Below are positions 52,374-63,167 of a stretch of 64,000 nt of DNA, piece after piece. The first letter of the stretch is position 1. Each line of letters starts with the position of its first letter. A program made the translations under genes and the position numbers. A model generated the notes under the pieces. That model saw only the letters and a list, made by a program, of their open reading frames with translations, was not told where the DNA came from and did no database searches. Source of the stretch: Symsagittifera roscoffensis (taxonomy: Eukaryota > Xenacoelomorpha > Acoela > Convolutidae); NCBI RefSeq assembly GCF_963678635.1, contig NC_087064.1, positions 52,966,684 to 53,030,683 on the forward strand, read 5' to 3'.

Positions 52374-55300
52374 ATGGGTGACACGAACGAACTCATGGAA
52401 TTCCTCTCAGCGAGTCTAGGAGCGACTCTAGACGAGATCTATCAGCGGCTGATCGATTGTGATTTCACACGAGAAGACCCGGGGTTGGCGATGTTTGTGG
52501 TCGCGCTCCTTAATGCACTAGGACGAGAGGGTCGAGGGAATTGCCCTACGGAAGTCGTGTTGATGTTGGACTTCGGTGAGTCCGGGACCGCCGAGAGAGG
52601 CCGAAACCGATTGATGAGATGGAGGCGTGGAGAAATGTCTGGCCACGACCTGGCTCGTGAGCCAGGACTAGGTGAGCAGAGGGACCACCGGCTAGGTGAG
52701 ATGCCTTTACCAGTCCAACCGGCGCAGCCACTCATCGGAGCGAAGAGACAACGTGATGGGCCAGGCCCGTCACATTCGGTCGACTCTCCTACAGCTGCTC
52801 CTCCTTTGAAGAAAGTGAGAGTGAGCGAGATAGAGATCCAGACGTCAGAGACAATCGAGACGCTGGAAAAGAAGGAGAAAGATCAGAGCGAGCTGTGTGC
52901 CAAACTCCAGGAGTATAGGGCAATAGCTCGAGAGAGGGACGAATGGAAGAAGAAATACGAAGATCTGCAGGTGGCTTATAAGGAGGATGAAATAAAGCAC
53001 CTGAAGGAGCTGTATATGGCGAAGGTGAGCCAAATGTCACCGGAAGTCCTGGCGAGCATGAGATCCTCGGAGGGATCCAACGACACACGCCCCAGGACAA
53101 CAGCGCAGGAGCTATGCGCATCGAGAGGACCTGAGGTTCTGGATTTGCGTGCATCAAGGGGGCCCGAGGCTCCTCAGCAGACACGACCGTCTGCTTCGAG
53201 TCAGAGGTTCACGATACCAGACCCTTCTGACACCTATCTAGCTCCTCAATTTCAGGAATCATTTAACCAAGTGGCCAGAGCCGCGATGGATGAGATCAAC
53301 AGAGGCACTGAGCGGACACTGGTTAGGATCGTTCCTTCCCAACGTCGTGATCATTCATCAAATAGCTCGGAGCGAACAACCCGCACGATAGCGTGTTCTG
53401 CGCCTGGTGGAGTCTTTGAGAAGTCTTGCGTGGTAGACATCAGGAAGAATCTGATGGCACGTCATCAGTTCACGCAAGTGCCAGCCGAGCATCCTCGAGC
53501 CTGCCTGAATGACATGAGCTGGAACCCCGCCACGAACGACCAAGTAATTCCCCCAGGGAGTCGCCATTTGATCATTGGAGACAGTTTGGTGAGAGATCTG
53601 AATGAGATCTTCGTCTATGGTCAGACTACCATTCTGTCCTTTGGAGGAGCCTCAGTGGCTCAGGTCATCAAAATGATGGAGTTCCAGAGCGAGGATCATT
53701 TGGATACATTAATAATAATGCTGGGGACCAATGACGTCTCGAGAGCCCCCGTGACTCCGGAGAACAAGTGGGAACCTCTATTGGTGAGTCTCTTGAACGA
53801 ATTGAAAGAAAAGTACAGACCCAAGCTCGTGATCCTGTGCACGATACCACCAAATCCTTTGGTGGGCACCATAGTTGCAGATTTCATGAATAGCAACGTG
53901 ACGCGGTGGAATGAAATGACCCGCAGTCTGGTGAGAAACAACCCTGGCGAGTTGCGACTCCTGGATCTCGAAAATATGCTGCGCATGACTGACCACATCG
54001 CGCTCACTAAAGATGGAGTGCACTTCAATACCCAACGAGGGAGGCATTGGATTAATGATGTGTTTCAGACGCAATTGAGGGAAGCGGAGCAAGAGTCGAG
54101 GGCGACCGGTTCTTTGGCTCGGACCAATTCGACCGGAGGGAGTAGAATAAGGGCAACCGTGCCCGAATCCCTCGCCAACCGTCTAGGGCCCTTGGCAACG
54201 GAGACGGTTGGAGCCGCAACCGTCGCTCCGAGCTCAAACGTGAGAGACAGGCTAGGGACTGCTCCTCCTCCCAGGCCGCAATCGATTGGAAGCCGACTCG
54301 GCAGATCGGTGGAACAGAACAACAGGAATAACTCCCAGACCGCGTCTAGGAGGAACGATTCGCCTGCCACGACAAATCCTGCTTCGACAGCACAACCGTC
54401 TACAAGTACCGTGCCAGCGGAGGGAATCGAATCAGGCAGCAGGCTGCTTTGGAATAGATCAGATCCTAGTCATTGGGGTCAATATAAGACGGACATGTCG
54501 GCGAAATTGAACATGAATACCTTGACGTGTCGGGAGGACGAAATGAGAATGACTGGCGGAGAAAGTCCCACAGCATCGCGACTTTATCGGATACCGGGCG
54601 TGGATTGGCTGCTAGCAGAGCAGGAGAAATTCAGCTCTTCGACCTCATTCCGAAATGTAGACTTGAATGGATTGCCTCATGACAATACCTTTGGACCCTT
54701 AAACACCCGGTCGGTCACCGACGTTCGAGATAGGACCCGGGAAAGGACACCACCTGCTCGCAAGGGCAAATTCCAGAAGGAGAACAAGCCCAACAACAAG
54801 CATCACAAGATGTACAGACAATTTGCTAAACCACCCGGTCAGATGCCTGGCGAGTATTCGAGGGATTACCCCCGAACGACAACAGTGGTTGGAGACGATA
54901 AGAGATATGGGAACCTGAAGGCCCCGATAGGCGATGGCCTTTTTGCAGCTTATGATCCCTTGGACATGAAGGCTGCCAAGTATCTGATTGTGGCCGGCTC
55001 CGATTATCTCTACACGCCCCGTTCTCTCTTCTGGCCTGATGTGATTTTCTTGACGGCACCTAAATTGGACTGGGGACAAGCAATCGGCATGATGATAAGT
55101 GTGCGAAGGGTGGTCAGTATGGAGCCGCAGGTAATAGTGGTTGCAGGCTCAAATGATCATCTGCAAAGCAGGGGCTTATTGTCACATCTGACGGATGGGT
55201 CGATCCCGAGTAACGAGGTTATAGGGGAGGCGATAATGACACTGCTCTCGGCGATGGCCGAGGTAGAAGCAGCAGCAAGACAACGCTTCACCATGAATGT

Positions 55301-56531
55301 GGTGAAGGTGATCTTTGTATTGTCACCAGGCTACGCTGCGTTGCCAGAACCCCTTCAATTTGTGTACACAATGGTCACAACGATAGCAGAGGGGATATTC
55401 AACGTGATAATTCCTGCCCCAAACAGAGTGGTGGACCCGGACAATTACTATCCGTCCCGATCTGAGCTTCCCGCCGTTTGGGCTGACATTTCGAATGCCA
55501 TACAGGGGCTCAGAGATTGTAGCACAACTCGGTTGGTGCTAGACGAAGTTCTGGGGTTGGAGCTGTCCAACTTCGCCAGATTACTGAAGTTAAGACCAGG
55601 GGTAGATGACGATCATCTGTTAGTACAACAGGTGGCTGATGATCTCTGGTTCAGACAGATGGATCATGCAGAGAATGAGCAGGGAAGGATGATCAGAAAG
55701 AACATGACGTCAGCGGAGGAGGACCTCATGGCAATGGCTTTGCGTACGAAGCCGCACAACAACGTATGGTTGTATTTGTCACCGAGGCTGTGCACCTTGG
55801 GTGAGGACGCGTTCGAGCATGCGCCGGCAATAATTAAAGAGATACACGTGTATCTGAAGAATCTATTTGATGCCCGGGAGTTGGCTGGAGGCAAGATGTT
55901 GAAACTGATGCAAGACGTAAACACGATGTCGCTGGACAAGTTCCAAGCTGACGTGCTGGCCACGAAGGCACAGTATGAACGATCAGATGCCATCTTGGGT
56001 GGAATGGGAGTGGGATGGACGCCATCTTTCCTATCGACGTGCTATCCGAAGGCATCTAGGAACCTGATCGCGAGTTTCGTCAAGGACATTAGGAAGTTGT
56101 CGATTGGCCTGGTGATAGCCTTATACGTGACATTTGGTCATGAAAACTTTGTGAAAGGACCGGCAAACCTCTTTACCCAAGCGTTGGCAGATTTGAGATT
56201 GGATGGACTCCTGACTCTGATTGCCATGACCTACGGTCGACTGGGAGACTTGCTTGTGCTGTTGCGTTACCCTGAACAACTACAGGGACCCAATCGTGAG
56301 TTCAATGCACAATTGGAAACCGCCTCGCTCAAGAAGATGAAAGACTGGAGGACTCTCCTGCTTCAATACCTCTTGCAACAGAACTGGATAACGAAAGTGA
56401 AATTGGTCAGACCAAACTTTGAAAATGTTGCAATTGTTAAAATTGTTGAAATTATTGATTTTAGTTACTACTATCTATGTATGTATATAAGGAACATAGG
56501 TGAGTATTGTTACCTATTTATTCACGACTGA
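52374..56531 (+). CDS. Third ORF, N-terminal part: SGNH hydrolase plus SGNH-like domain
   Basis: ATG at 52374 is conserved in the middle-aged copy (27749). Residues 1-75 form a small helical domain. Basic, NLS-like stretches lie at 123-127 (AKRQR) and 145-150 (LKKVRV), and a coiled coil at about 155-218. SGNH/GDSL hydrolase at about 385-570: block I GDSLVRDL with the nucleophile Ser404, block II Gly in FGGAS (about 424), block III GTND (451-454), block V DGVHF with Asp547 and His550. A Pro/Ser-rich linker is followed by a second, degenerate SGNH-like segment at about 865-1040 (VAGSDYLY, GSNDH at 925-929, PGYAALPE). The region after that is unknown. The natural frame ends about 56384; residues after that come from inserted UTR sequence up to TGA 56529-56531. 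No signal peptide or membrane segment is evident. Substrate unknown; SGNH enzymes hydrolyse esters. Confidence 0.85.
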   Translation: MGDTNELMEFLSASLGATLDEIYQRLIDCDFTREDPGLAMFVVALLNALGREGRGNCPTEVVLMLDFGESGTAERGRNRLMRWRRGEMSGHDLAREPGLGEQRDHRLGEMPLPVQPAQPLIGAKRQRDGPGPSHSVDSPTAAPPLKKVRVSEIEIQTSETIETLEKKEKDQSELCAKLQEYRAIARERDEWKKKYEDLQVAYKEDEIKHLKELYMAKVSQMSPEVLASMRSSEGSNDTRPRTTAQELCASRGPEVLDLRASRGPEAPQQTRPSASSQRFTIPDPSDTYLAPQFQESFNQVARAAMDEINRGTERTLVRIVPSQRRDHSSNSSERTTRTIACSAPGGVFEKSCVVDIRKNLMARHQFTQVPAEHPRACLNDMSWNPATNDQVIPPGSRHLIIGDSLVRDLNEIFVYGQTTILSFGGASVAQVIKMMEFQSEDHLDTLIIMLGTNDVSRAPVTPENKWEPLLVSLLNELKEKYRPKLVILCTIPPNPLVGTIVADFMNSNVTRWNEMTRSLVRNNPGELRLLDLENMLRMTDHIALTKDGVHFNTQRGRHWINDVFQTQLREAEQESRATGSLARTNSTGGSRIRATVPESLANRLGPLATETVGAATVAPSSNVRDRLGTAPPPRPQSIGSRLGRSVEQNNRNNSQTASRRNDSPATTNPASTAQPSTSTVPAEGIESGSRLLWNRSDPSHWGQYKTDMSAKLNMNTLTCREDEMRMTGGESPTASRLYRIPGVDWLLAEQEKFSSSTSFRNVDLNGLPHDNTFGPLNTRSVTDVRDRTRERTPPARKGKFQKENKPNNKHHKMYRQFAKPPGQMPGEYSRDYPRTTTVVGDDKRYGNLKAPIGDGLFAAYDPLDMKAAKYLIVAGSDYLYTPRSLFWPDVIFLTAPKLDWGQAIGMMISVRRVVSMEPQVIVVAGSNDHLQSRGLLSHLTDGSIPSNEVIGEAIMTLLSAMAEVEAAARQRFTMNVVKVIFVLSPGYAALPEPLQFVYTMVTTIAEGIFNVIIPAPNRVVDPDNYYPSRSELPAVWADISNAIQGLRDCSTTRLVLDEVLGLELSNFARLLKLRPGVDDDHLLVQQVADDLWFRQMDHAENEQGRMIRKNMTSAEEDLMAMALRTKPHNNVWLYLSPRLCTLGEDAFEHAPAIIKEIHVYLKNLFDARELAGGKMLKLMQDVNTMSLDKFQADVLATKAQYERSDAILGGMGVGWTPSFLSTCYPKASRNLIASFVKDIRKLSIGLVIALYVTFGHENFVKGPANLFTQALADLRLDGLLTLIAMTYGRLGDLLVLLRYPEQLQGPNREFNAQLETASLKKMKDWRTLLLQYLLQQNWITKVKLVRPNFENVAIVKIVEIIDFSYYYLCMYIRNIGEYCYLFIHD

Positions 56532-57558
56532 AGTTTTTAACCTGTGTAAGACACAAATTCACTGTGTGGCGACATGGTAAGTTTGAGTAAACTCGCTCGA
56601 GAAGGGTGGGTAACTCAAGAACTTTCCTAGCCACAGAGTTTCTTAGTTTTAATATTGAAAGGACCGAATAAATGACTGATTATACTTGGTGAGTAATGTT
56701 AAGTTAATTTTAACGGGTGCGTGGCCGTGCCACGTCCCACTTTTTAATCACAAAGAGCGAAAAGAAGTTTTATGGCAAGACGACGTAAGTAGTCAGAAAA
56801 GAAATTTTATCTGGGACACTCCTCATGGTGCAAATTTTGTGAAAATGTTTAAAGGCAGTGAGATGTAGTACGATGCCATTTGTGAACACGTAGTGAGTTG
56901 AGGTGGGGTAGATAAATTTCAATTTCTTATGCGATTTGTAAGATTGATTACAGAAAACTGGATAACTACTTGACGATAACCCGGTGTTATGCAATCAATA
57001 GGGACATTGATGGAGACTTGTCCGGGGAGTATGTGCCATTCTGCCAGATGACACAGCACAACCTTCCGGCGACATAAAAAAGAGTGACAAAAGGCCTTAT
57101 GAACAAAAAAGTGTTGCGACGGAGGGTCAGAATGTTCTAGAATTTTTATTTTTAAAATTTCGATTGGAAGAAGAACATTTCTGAGAAATAGAGAAAAGAT
57201 GGCCATTTTGAAAAAAAAGACGAAAAACAGAACCACGATAGAGATTGTGAAGAACAGTCGAGCAAGAAAATTACGAAGCCTCTTATCGTGGCGATAATAC
57301 GTGACATTTGGTCATGAAAACTTTGTGAAAGGACCGGCAAACCTCTTTACCCAAGCGTTGGCAGATTTGAGATTGGATGGACTCCTGACTCTGATTGCCA
57401 TGACCTACGGTCGACTGGGAGACTTGCTTGTGCTGTTGCGTTACCCTGAACAACTACAGGGACCCAATCGTGAGTTCAATGCACAATTGGAAACCGCCTC
57501 GCTCAAGAAGATGAAAGACTGGAGGACTCTCCTGCTTCAATACCTCTTGCAACAGAAC
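56123..57558 (+). repeat. 262 bp direct repeat flanking an inserted 3'-UTR/LTR chimera
   Basis: 56123-56384 and 57297-57558 are direct repeats of third-ORF sequence (offset 1,174). Between them lie a 19 bp filler (56385-56403), then 56404-57291. The latter equals 62540-63427 at a constant offset of 6,136 without an indel: 3' UTR, polypurine tract, and the first 265 bp of an LTR starting at 57032. The block breaks the third ORF and shifts its frame by one. It looks like the join of a copy that lost about 5 kb to a second copy, or an assembly join. Confidence 0.9.
57032..57296 (+). repeat. LTR fragment (first 265 bp) inside the third ORF
   Basis: Starts TGTGCCATTC directly after TTGTCCGGGGAGTA, exactly as at 63168, and ends within hairpin 1, where GCGATAATACGTG leads back into third-ORF sequence. 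About four bases (ATAC) could be shared at the joint. Confidence 0.85.
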
Positions 57559-60500
57559 AGAAGCGTCACGGGAGAAGACAAGGTGGCGACGAACGCAGGC
57601 GAATGTAAGCAGTATTGTGGCATGCCCTTACTAACAGACTTAGCTGTCATGATGCGGATTGATCCGTTGGCTCTGGTCCACGGACTGAGGGAATTCGTCA
57701 CAGTGGTGTATGGACCGGTGATGTCTTTTGCGTTCCCGGATGTGCAAGTTAAAGCGTACAGGAATTCGGTGTTGTACGTCAACCTGGTCTCAGTCGTGGA
57801 TTGTTCCGTGCTGAATTGGATAGAGCAGAGTGAACTGAGAAAGCTAGCTAGCGACGATAGGCTGTTCGGAAGAATAGCAGAGCCAGGCTGGGTGTTGATG
57901 GACTTCAACAACCACTTCAAATGCCGAATGGGCCGTGAGGATCTGTCCCACATCCAGTTTAACCCAAAACTTTGGAATTTGAGACCAGTGGTGAAAGATA
58001 CAGGAGAGGCTGTGGGAGTACCTCAATTGCCAGGAGCCTACACCCACGCGAAAGAGAATCAGCAAACATGGCTTCCTGGGTCCAGGCCGCTGCCGGACCA
58101 ATGCCCTCGATATCCACCGATAAGGAGGATGTTGTTGGGAGTCACATCTCCCATCATTGCCCCTCGCATCGGAGCAGCTCGTGACGCAGAGAAGAGAATG
58201 CTGAAGTGGAGTGGAGGGATGGAGCCGCGCTTCATCAGCTGGAACGCTGCCGCCGCGCATACGTTTGACTTCTCATTCCCCGATGCCTGGAGCAGGAAAA
58301 AGATCAAGGCACTACCCTCCAGGAGACCAGAGGTCTCGGCTGAAACGTGGAACGAAGTGTATTCTTCCGCGGATGACTTCTCGAGACTGAAGTGGTCAGG
58401 AGAAGCGAAAGTAGTGATGCTGGAGGTGACAAGGGAGAGCAGAGGAGGCTCATATATAACGATAGAAGACCTGGCTCCACATGGCGAGGAGTTAGTAGAA
58501 TTACTGGTGGATGATGAATTGTTTTATCACGCAGGAGACATGGCCGTACCGGCTCGGCCGGATTCGGGCACAGACGCACGACAAAGACCCTCGGGACCCA
58601 AGCCGAAACCTGATGCGGACGACGATGAATTGATGGATCAGGACGATAACGATGACGGGACCGGAAGTAAGACGGAGAAACTGGGAGAGACCGATCTAGG
58701 AGCGTTGGAAAGGGACTTGCTAGAATACCGGTTCAGTGAAGACGACGATGGGGAAGTCGATGGGAGTTTATTGCTGATGGCACCATCGTCCTTCATGTCT
58801 CCTACAAAGGAGGCGTCGGCCGATCTATCTCCGATGGACCCAATAAGCCAGGCTAGAGAGTGCCGAAGCAAGGATCCGCAGAAACTGCTTCATGAATCAC
58901 CGAGGAGGAGGAAAATCGAAGAGTCGATGAATATATCGTTCCTCAGTACGTTACCAGAAGAGGAATGGGAAAGATATCAAATGGAGCTGGAAGGCAAGAC
59001 AGGAGCAACCTGGAGCCGAGTGAACTTCATGGAAAAATCGTGGGACGTGATACGACGATATGGGACACAATCCATAATGAAGGTGGGATTGAATCAACCC
59101 ATCATGCGTGAGGTCCTGGAGAAAATAGTGAACTCCATGGAGTCGGATGTTCTGACCGAGTCAGTTACAGAAGACAGTGCCGATGACCAGCAGGGCACAA
59201 AGAAGTTACTTGCTAGACGAGCCAAAAAAGGGCTGAAGAGACTGAAAGGAAAGACAGGGAGTCGAGCCATGAACCCGAGAGTGGTGAAGTCGAGAGCCAG
59301 CGCAGTGGTGACCTCTTTAACGAGCGCAGGTCGGTCAGGCGAGAGCGGGCAAGGAGATGGTGCGACACCAGCCGGGGGAGAAAAAGAAAACCTGATACCC
59401 CCTATGCTCTTGGCAGGTCTGACAGTAACCGCCACAAGATCGAAGAAGACGGCGCGAACCCTGGCAGACACTAAGTTAGAAATGGAAATCATCAGTCAAT
59501 GTGGATCTGGAGGACTTGAAGATTATAGGCCCTCGCGAATCAACATGGCCAAGTTGAAACTGGAAGGACAACTCGACGTGGTCGAGTACAGTCGAATAAC
59601 TGTGCCGGAATCGGTCCACATGGGAGATCCGGCAGGGGGTTATGTGGAGATGTTGAAAGCGAGGAACTCCGCGAGAGGGCACCTGATGGCTTGGAGCGAG
59701 AAGCGGGCCATGCAAGAATATCTGAAAGGGCTTACGGAGAACTCTAACTTCAATCGAAAAGAGTATGGCACGGTAATGTCATCAGAAGCGAACGAAGTTG
59801 GATTGGAAAAACTGCTAGAGGTTTCTTGGAGGGCGGCCCTCCAGAAATACTTCGATGAGACGATGCATGCACCTGCGACGGTGGCAGCATACCTAGCTCA
59901 TCTATGCACGAGAACTGATCTACAAGTACGACTGGCTTGGTGCTTGATGGGCATCAAGAAGGCGGAGTATGAAGCCAGTAATGACTCGAGATCACGAGAA
60001 CAGGAGCTAGAATTGATGGAAGCTCTGCGAGCATTGATCTCAAAAGACGATTCAGCGATAGCATGGGCTAAGCGAAAGGATGCCCTTTGCTTTGTCAGGT
60101 TCGTGGTGGATCGTATCCCCACTCCTGTTTTGGGAGAATGTATAAAGATCATTCGGCAAAAGGGAGTTGATTGTGAAAGGAACTTCCTTAGGGCACTCCT
60201 GGAACTATATCAGGACATGCCATTGACTGTGCCAAGCAAGGAGTCGAATGATATGGAAAACTATCGCAAGTTGGAAGAGGTGAGAAGATACTCCAACAAA
60301 GAATTGAAAGTGAGCCGAGACTTGATTGAAGCGGTCAGAGGACAGAAAGAGTTTGCAACACTAGGGAAACTGAAGTCGTTCCAATATGTGTCTGGCATAC
60401 CGGGGATAGCGTATAATCCCTTCGTGAATGAAGAAGCCAGGGAAGCGTACTTCGACTATGAGCAAGTCACAGTGCTCAACTTCTGGGTTGAACGAATTAA

Positions 60501-61806
60501 GGAAATCGGAATGCTGATGGTGGAACAACCCAAGCTGGGAATTATTTTGGAAGAACGAGTGGTCGAACCCTCGATTCCCGAGCTAAAAGGGCAAGTGAGT
60601 TTTGATTGTGGTTCTTGGGACGGTCCCTTGAAAACCAGTCTAGTAGTGATGTGGGAACTCATGAAGCCTTCCTGGTGTCCCCATCCTAACGCAGGCTTAA
60701 TCTGGGACATGACCGCGGATATCATGTTAGACCGGGATGATGATGCGAGTTTACATGATCTGACCATGATACATCACCTGCTGGCCATGAGATTGACGAA
60801 GAGGAAGAGCAACCCGTCCACGGAGCTGTCCGAGGAAGGTACACCGAGTAATTGGTTGAAGCAAGGCACATGCTTGGCTCAACACAGTGGGATGGAAGGA
60901 CATGTTTGTAACCTGGGACACTGCCTGATTACGCTGAGCGAGCAGCATCGACAACTGGCACGATTGTACGGGAGATTGAGCATGTCAGATAAGAGTGCCA
61001 TGGAGTTGGTCGCGGACTGCCATGGGGTGACGGACGTAAACCTGATCACAGCCTTGGGATTTTGTAGCATGACGAGTTCGATAGAATCGCTCGAGCGCCT
61101 GGAGCGTGCCCATGAGCTAGTGACGTCCCTCAGCGTGGAAATATTCCCTGGAGCATTGCAGACAGAGCAGAAGATTGGAGGCTGGCGAGAAGCTCTAGAA
61201 AATGAAATGAATCTGAAGGATAGTGAAGCCTATCACAGACCTACTGGTTCAAAATATATGGTGGGTTCAAGCTCCGCGCCATATTGTAATAGCAAGTATC
61301 CTACGCACATGGTGGTAATGGATGCGAGGACGCAACAAGTGTTGGTTGACCAACTTTTCTCTGTGCCAAAGTGCGTGAGGTTGGCCAGAATGTCAGAAAG
61401 GTCATATGACTTGTTGGCAAAGATCTTTCGGGCAGTCCCGAAGAGATCCGAAGGCGAGTTGCAAGACGTTGTGGGTGAAGAGTTCATGAGACTGAACGAA
61501 GGTAACGTGAGTGAGTTCCAGAAACAGAAAGCGAGTGGAGCGTTACCCACTGAATTCCCTACCATAGAAGAGAAAGACAATTTACATAGAATTCTGATGG
61601 AAGTGGAACCGTTGCTGGGAGCCTCAGGGTATCGGACCCGAAGGAACATAGTGAGAACCCATGGGGAGTATCCTTGCCACTGCTTGGCGCAGACGTTGTG
61701 GTATCCCAAACGCGGGAATCTGATCCTAGTATGGGAAGTGGAGGAATTGTACTCCACGGGGTTGCCCGATCAGAATCAACAAGTGAATGTCAATCATGGT
61801 GGTTAG
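57297..61806 (+). CDS. Third ORF, central and C-terminal part
   Basis: Open for about 1,500 codons; it has no own start codon (the first codons, GTG ACA TTT, belong to the interior of the protein), so it is the continuation of the 52374 frame after the insertion. Shared with all older copies are TFGHENFVK, LTLIAMTYGRLGDLL, QQNRSVTGEDK, YCGMPLLTDL, VKAYRNSVLY, FNPKLWNLR, an acidic Asp-rich linker (about 58605-58680), and VHMGDPAGGYVEM. Also shared are EASNDSR-EQELELMEALR, VADCHGVTDVNLITAL, SVEIFPGAL, GSKYMVGSSSAPYC and CHCLAQTLWYPKRG. I recognise no known domain, no hydrophobic envelope-like segment and no polymerase motif. It ends at TAG 61804-61806 because of a 4-nt insertion near 61786; in older copies the frame continues into the tail. 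Confidence 0.8.
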
Positions 61807-62419
61807 CGCCATGCTAGCAGTGAGATGGCTGGAAGCTAACGCGGACACAAGTCAGCAGGAGACGGCCGTGCCGACTCCTGAACAGCTGAGCAACGTAAAA
61901 ATGAGTCGTGAATTGGATCTTTTCAGAACCACCTGCAAGGTTCTGAGGATACCTAAAGCCATTGAAAGAATATGGTCAAGGCGAAGATTGATGCCTTGGT
62001 TCCGTGCAGTGATGACATCTTGGATGTATGAACGCGCGAAGCGTCACATGTCAAGGAACACGGAAGCCTATCAATCTTTCCAGCTAGATATAGGACCAGG
62101 AGCCTATAAACGAGCATTCTTGACGCACAGAAACGCGGTCACCACAGCGGTGAAGCGGGTAGCTGGAACGCCTTGTGTTTCTGAAGAGGAGAAGAAAGAG
62201 GTCTTAAGAGCTGACCTAGAACGAAACGTGAGCCTATGTCTTCACAACAGCTTTTGCAGGAACCGGCAGCAGAAGGTGAATGTGGACTTGCTACCTTGTT
62301 GCAAACCGAGGCTGCTGGAACAGGAGGGTTGGGGCACGGCCCGCAACTCTCTGGACATGTTAGAGAAAGTCCTGGAAGACAGTGACGCTGAACATCAGGA
62401 TGGAGAAATGATGGAATGA
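61787..62419 (+). CDS. Third ORF, C-terminal tail (frame-shifted in this copy)
   Basis: 210 codons from ATG 61787, overlapping the end of the upstream frame by 20 bp. It contains VVSAMLAVRWLEAN, MPWFRAVMTSWMYERAKR, LDIGPGAYKRAFLTHRNAV, ADLERNVSLCLHNSFCRNR, NVDLLPCC, and an acidic end, with TGA at 62417-62419. In the middle-aged copy (around 35280-35310) and the old copy (around 19310-19340) this sequence is in one frame with what precedes it. The separate ORF is therefore probably the result of four extra bases (61786-61789) in the young copy. A true overlapping fourth ORF started by reinitiation is less likely. Function unknown. Confidence 0.7.
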   Translation: MSIMVVSAMLAVRWLEANADTSQQETAVPTPEQLSNVKMSRELDLFRTTCKVLRIPKAIERIWSRRRLMPWFRAVMTSWMYERAKRHMSRNTEAYQSFQLDIGPGAYKRAFLTHRNAVTTAVKRVAGTPCVSEEEKKEVLRADLERNVSLCLHNSFCRNRQQKVNVDLLPCCKPRLLEQEGWGTARNSLDMLEKVLEDSDAEHQDGEMME

Positions 62420-63167
62420 AGATGACCAAAGAAGAGAAGAGAAGGAGAAAAAACTTGATTGTATTTGTGTGCTAAAACTTAAACCAATCAACCAAGTTTT
62501 GATTATTGAACTTGTGAAACTTTTTGTTTTGATCTAGTCTGGTCAGACCAAACTTTGAAAATGTTGCAATTGTTAAAATTGTTGAAATTATTGATTTTAG
62601 TTACTACTATCTATGTATGTATATAAGGAACATAGGTGAGTATATTTACCTATTTATTCACGACTGAAGTTTTTAACCTGTGTAAGACACAAATTCACTG
62701 TGTGGCGACATGGTAAGTTTGAGTAAACTCGCTCGAGAAGGGTGGGTAACTCAAGAACTTTCCTAGCCACAGAGTTTCTTAGTTTTAATATTGAAAGGAC
62801 CGAATAAATGACTGATTATACTTGGTGAGTAATGTTAAGTTAATTTTAACGGGTGCGTGGCCGTGCCACGTCCCACTTTTTAATCACAAAGAGCGAAAAG
62901 AAGTTTTATGACAAGACGACGTAAGTAGTCAGAAAAGAAATTTTATCTGGGACACTCCTCATGGTGCAAATTTTGTGAAAATGTTGAAAGGCAGTGAGAT
63001 GTAGTACGATGCCATTTGTGAACACGTAGTGAGTTGAGGTGGGGTAGATAAATTTCAATTTCTTATGCGATTTGTAAGATTGATTACAGAAAACTGGATA
63101 ACTACTTGACGATAACCCGGTGTTATGCGATCAATAGGGACATTGATGGAGACTTGTCCGGGGAGTA
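62420..63167 (+). other. 3' UTR and polypurine tract of the young element
   Basis: 748 bp, AT-rich, no gene. It includes a potential stem-loop around 62700-62770 (TGTGGC with GCCACA, enclosing TTGAGT with ACTCAA). The polypurine tract GGGGAG is at 63160-63165, inside the 13-mer TTGTCCGGGGAGT (63154-63166), one base before the LTR start at 63168. Confidence 0.75.

Noticed and set aside
57301-61806. Third ORF as an envelope glycoprotein gene
   Set aside because: No signal peptide, fusion peptide-like segment, transmembrane anchor or furin-type site is evident along the frame, and it begins with intracellular-type helical, NLS-like and SGNH segments.
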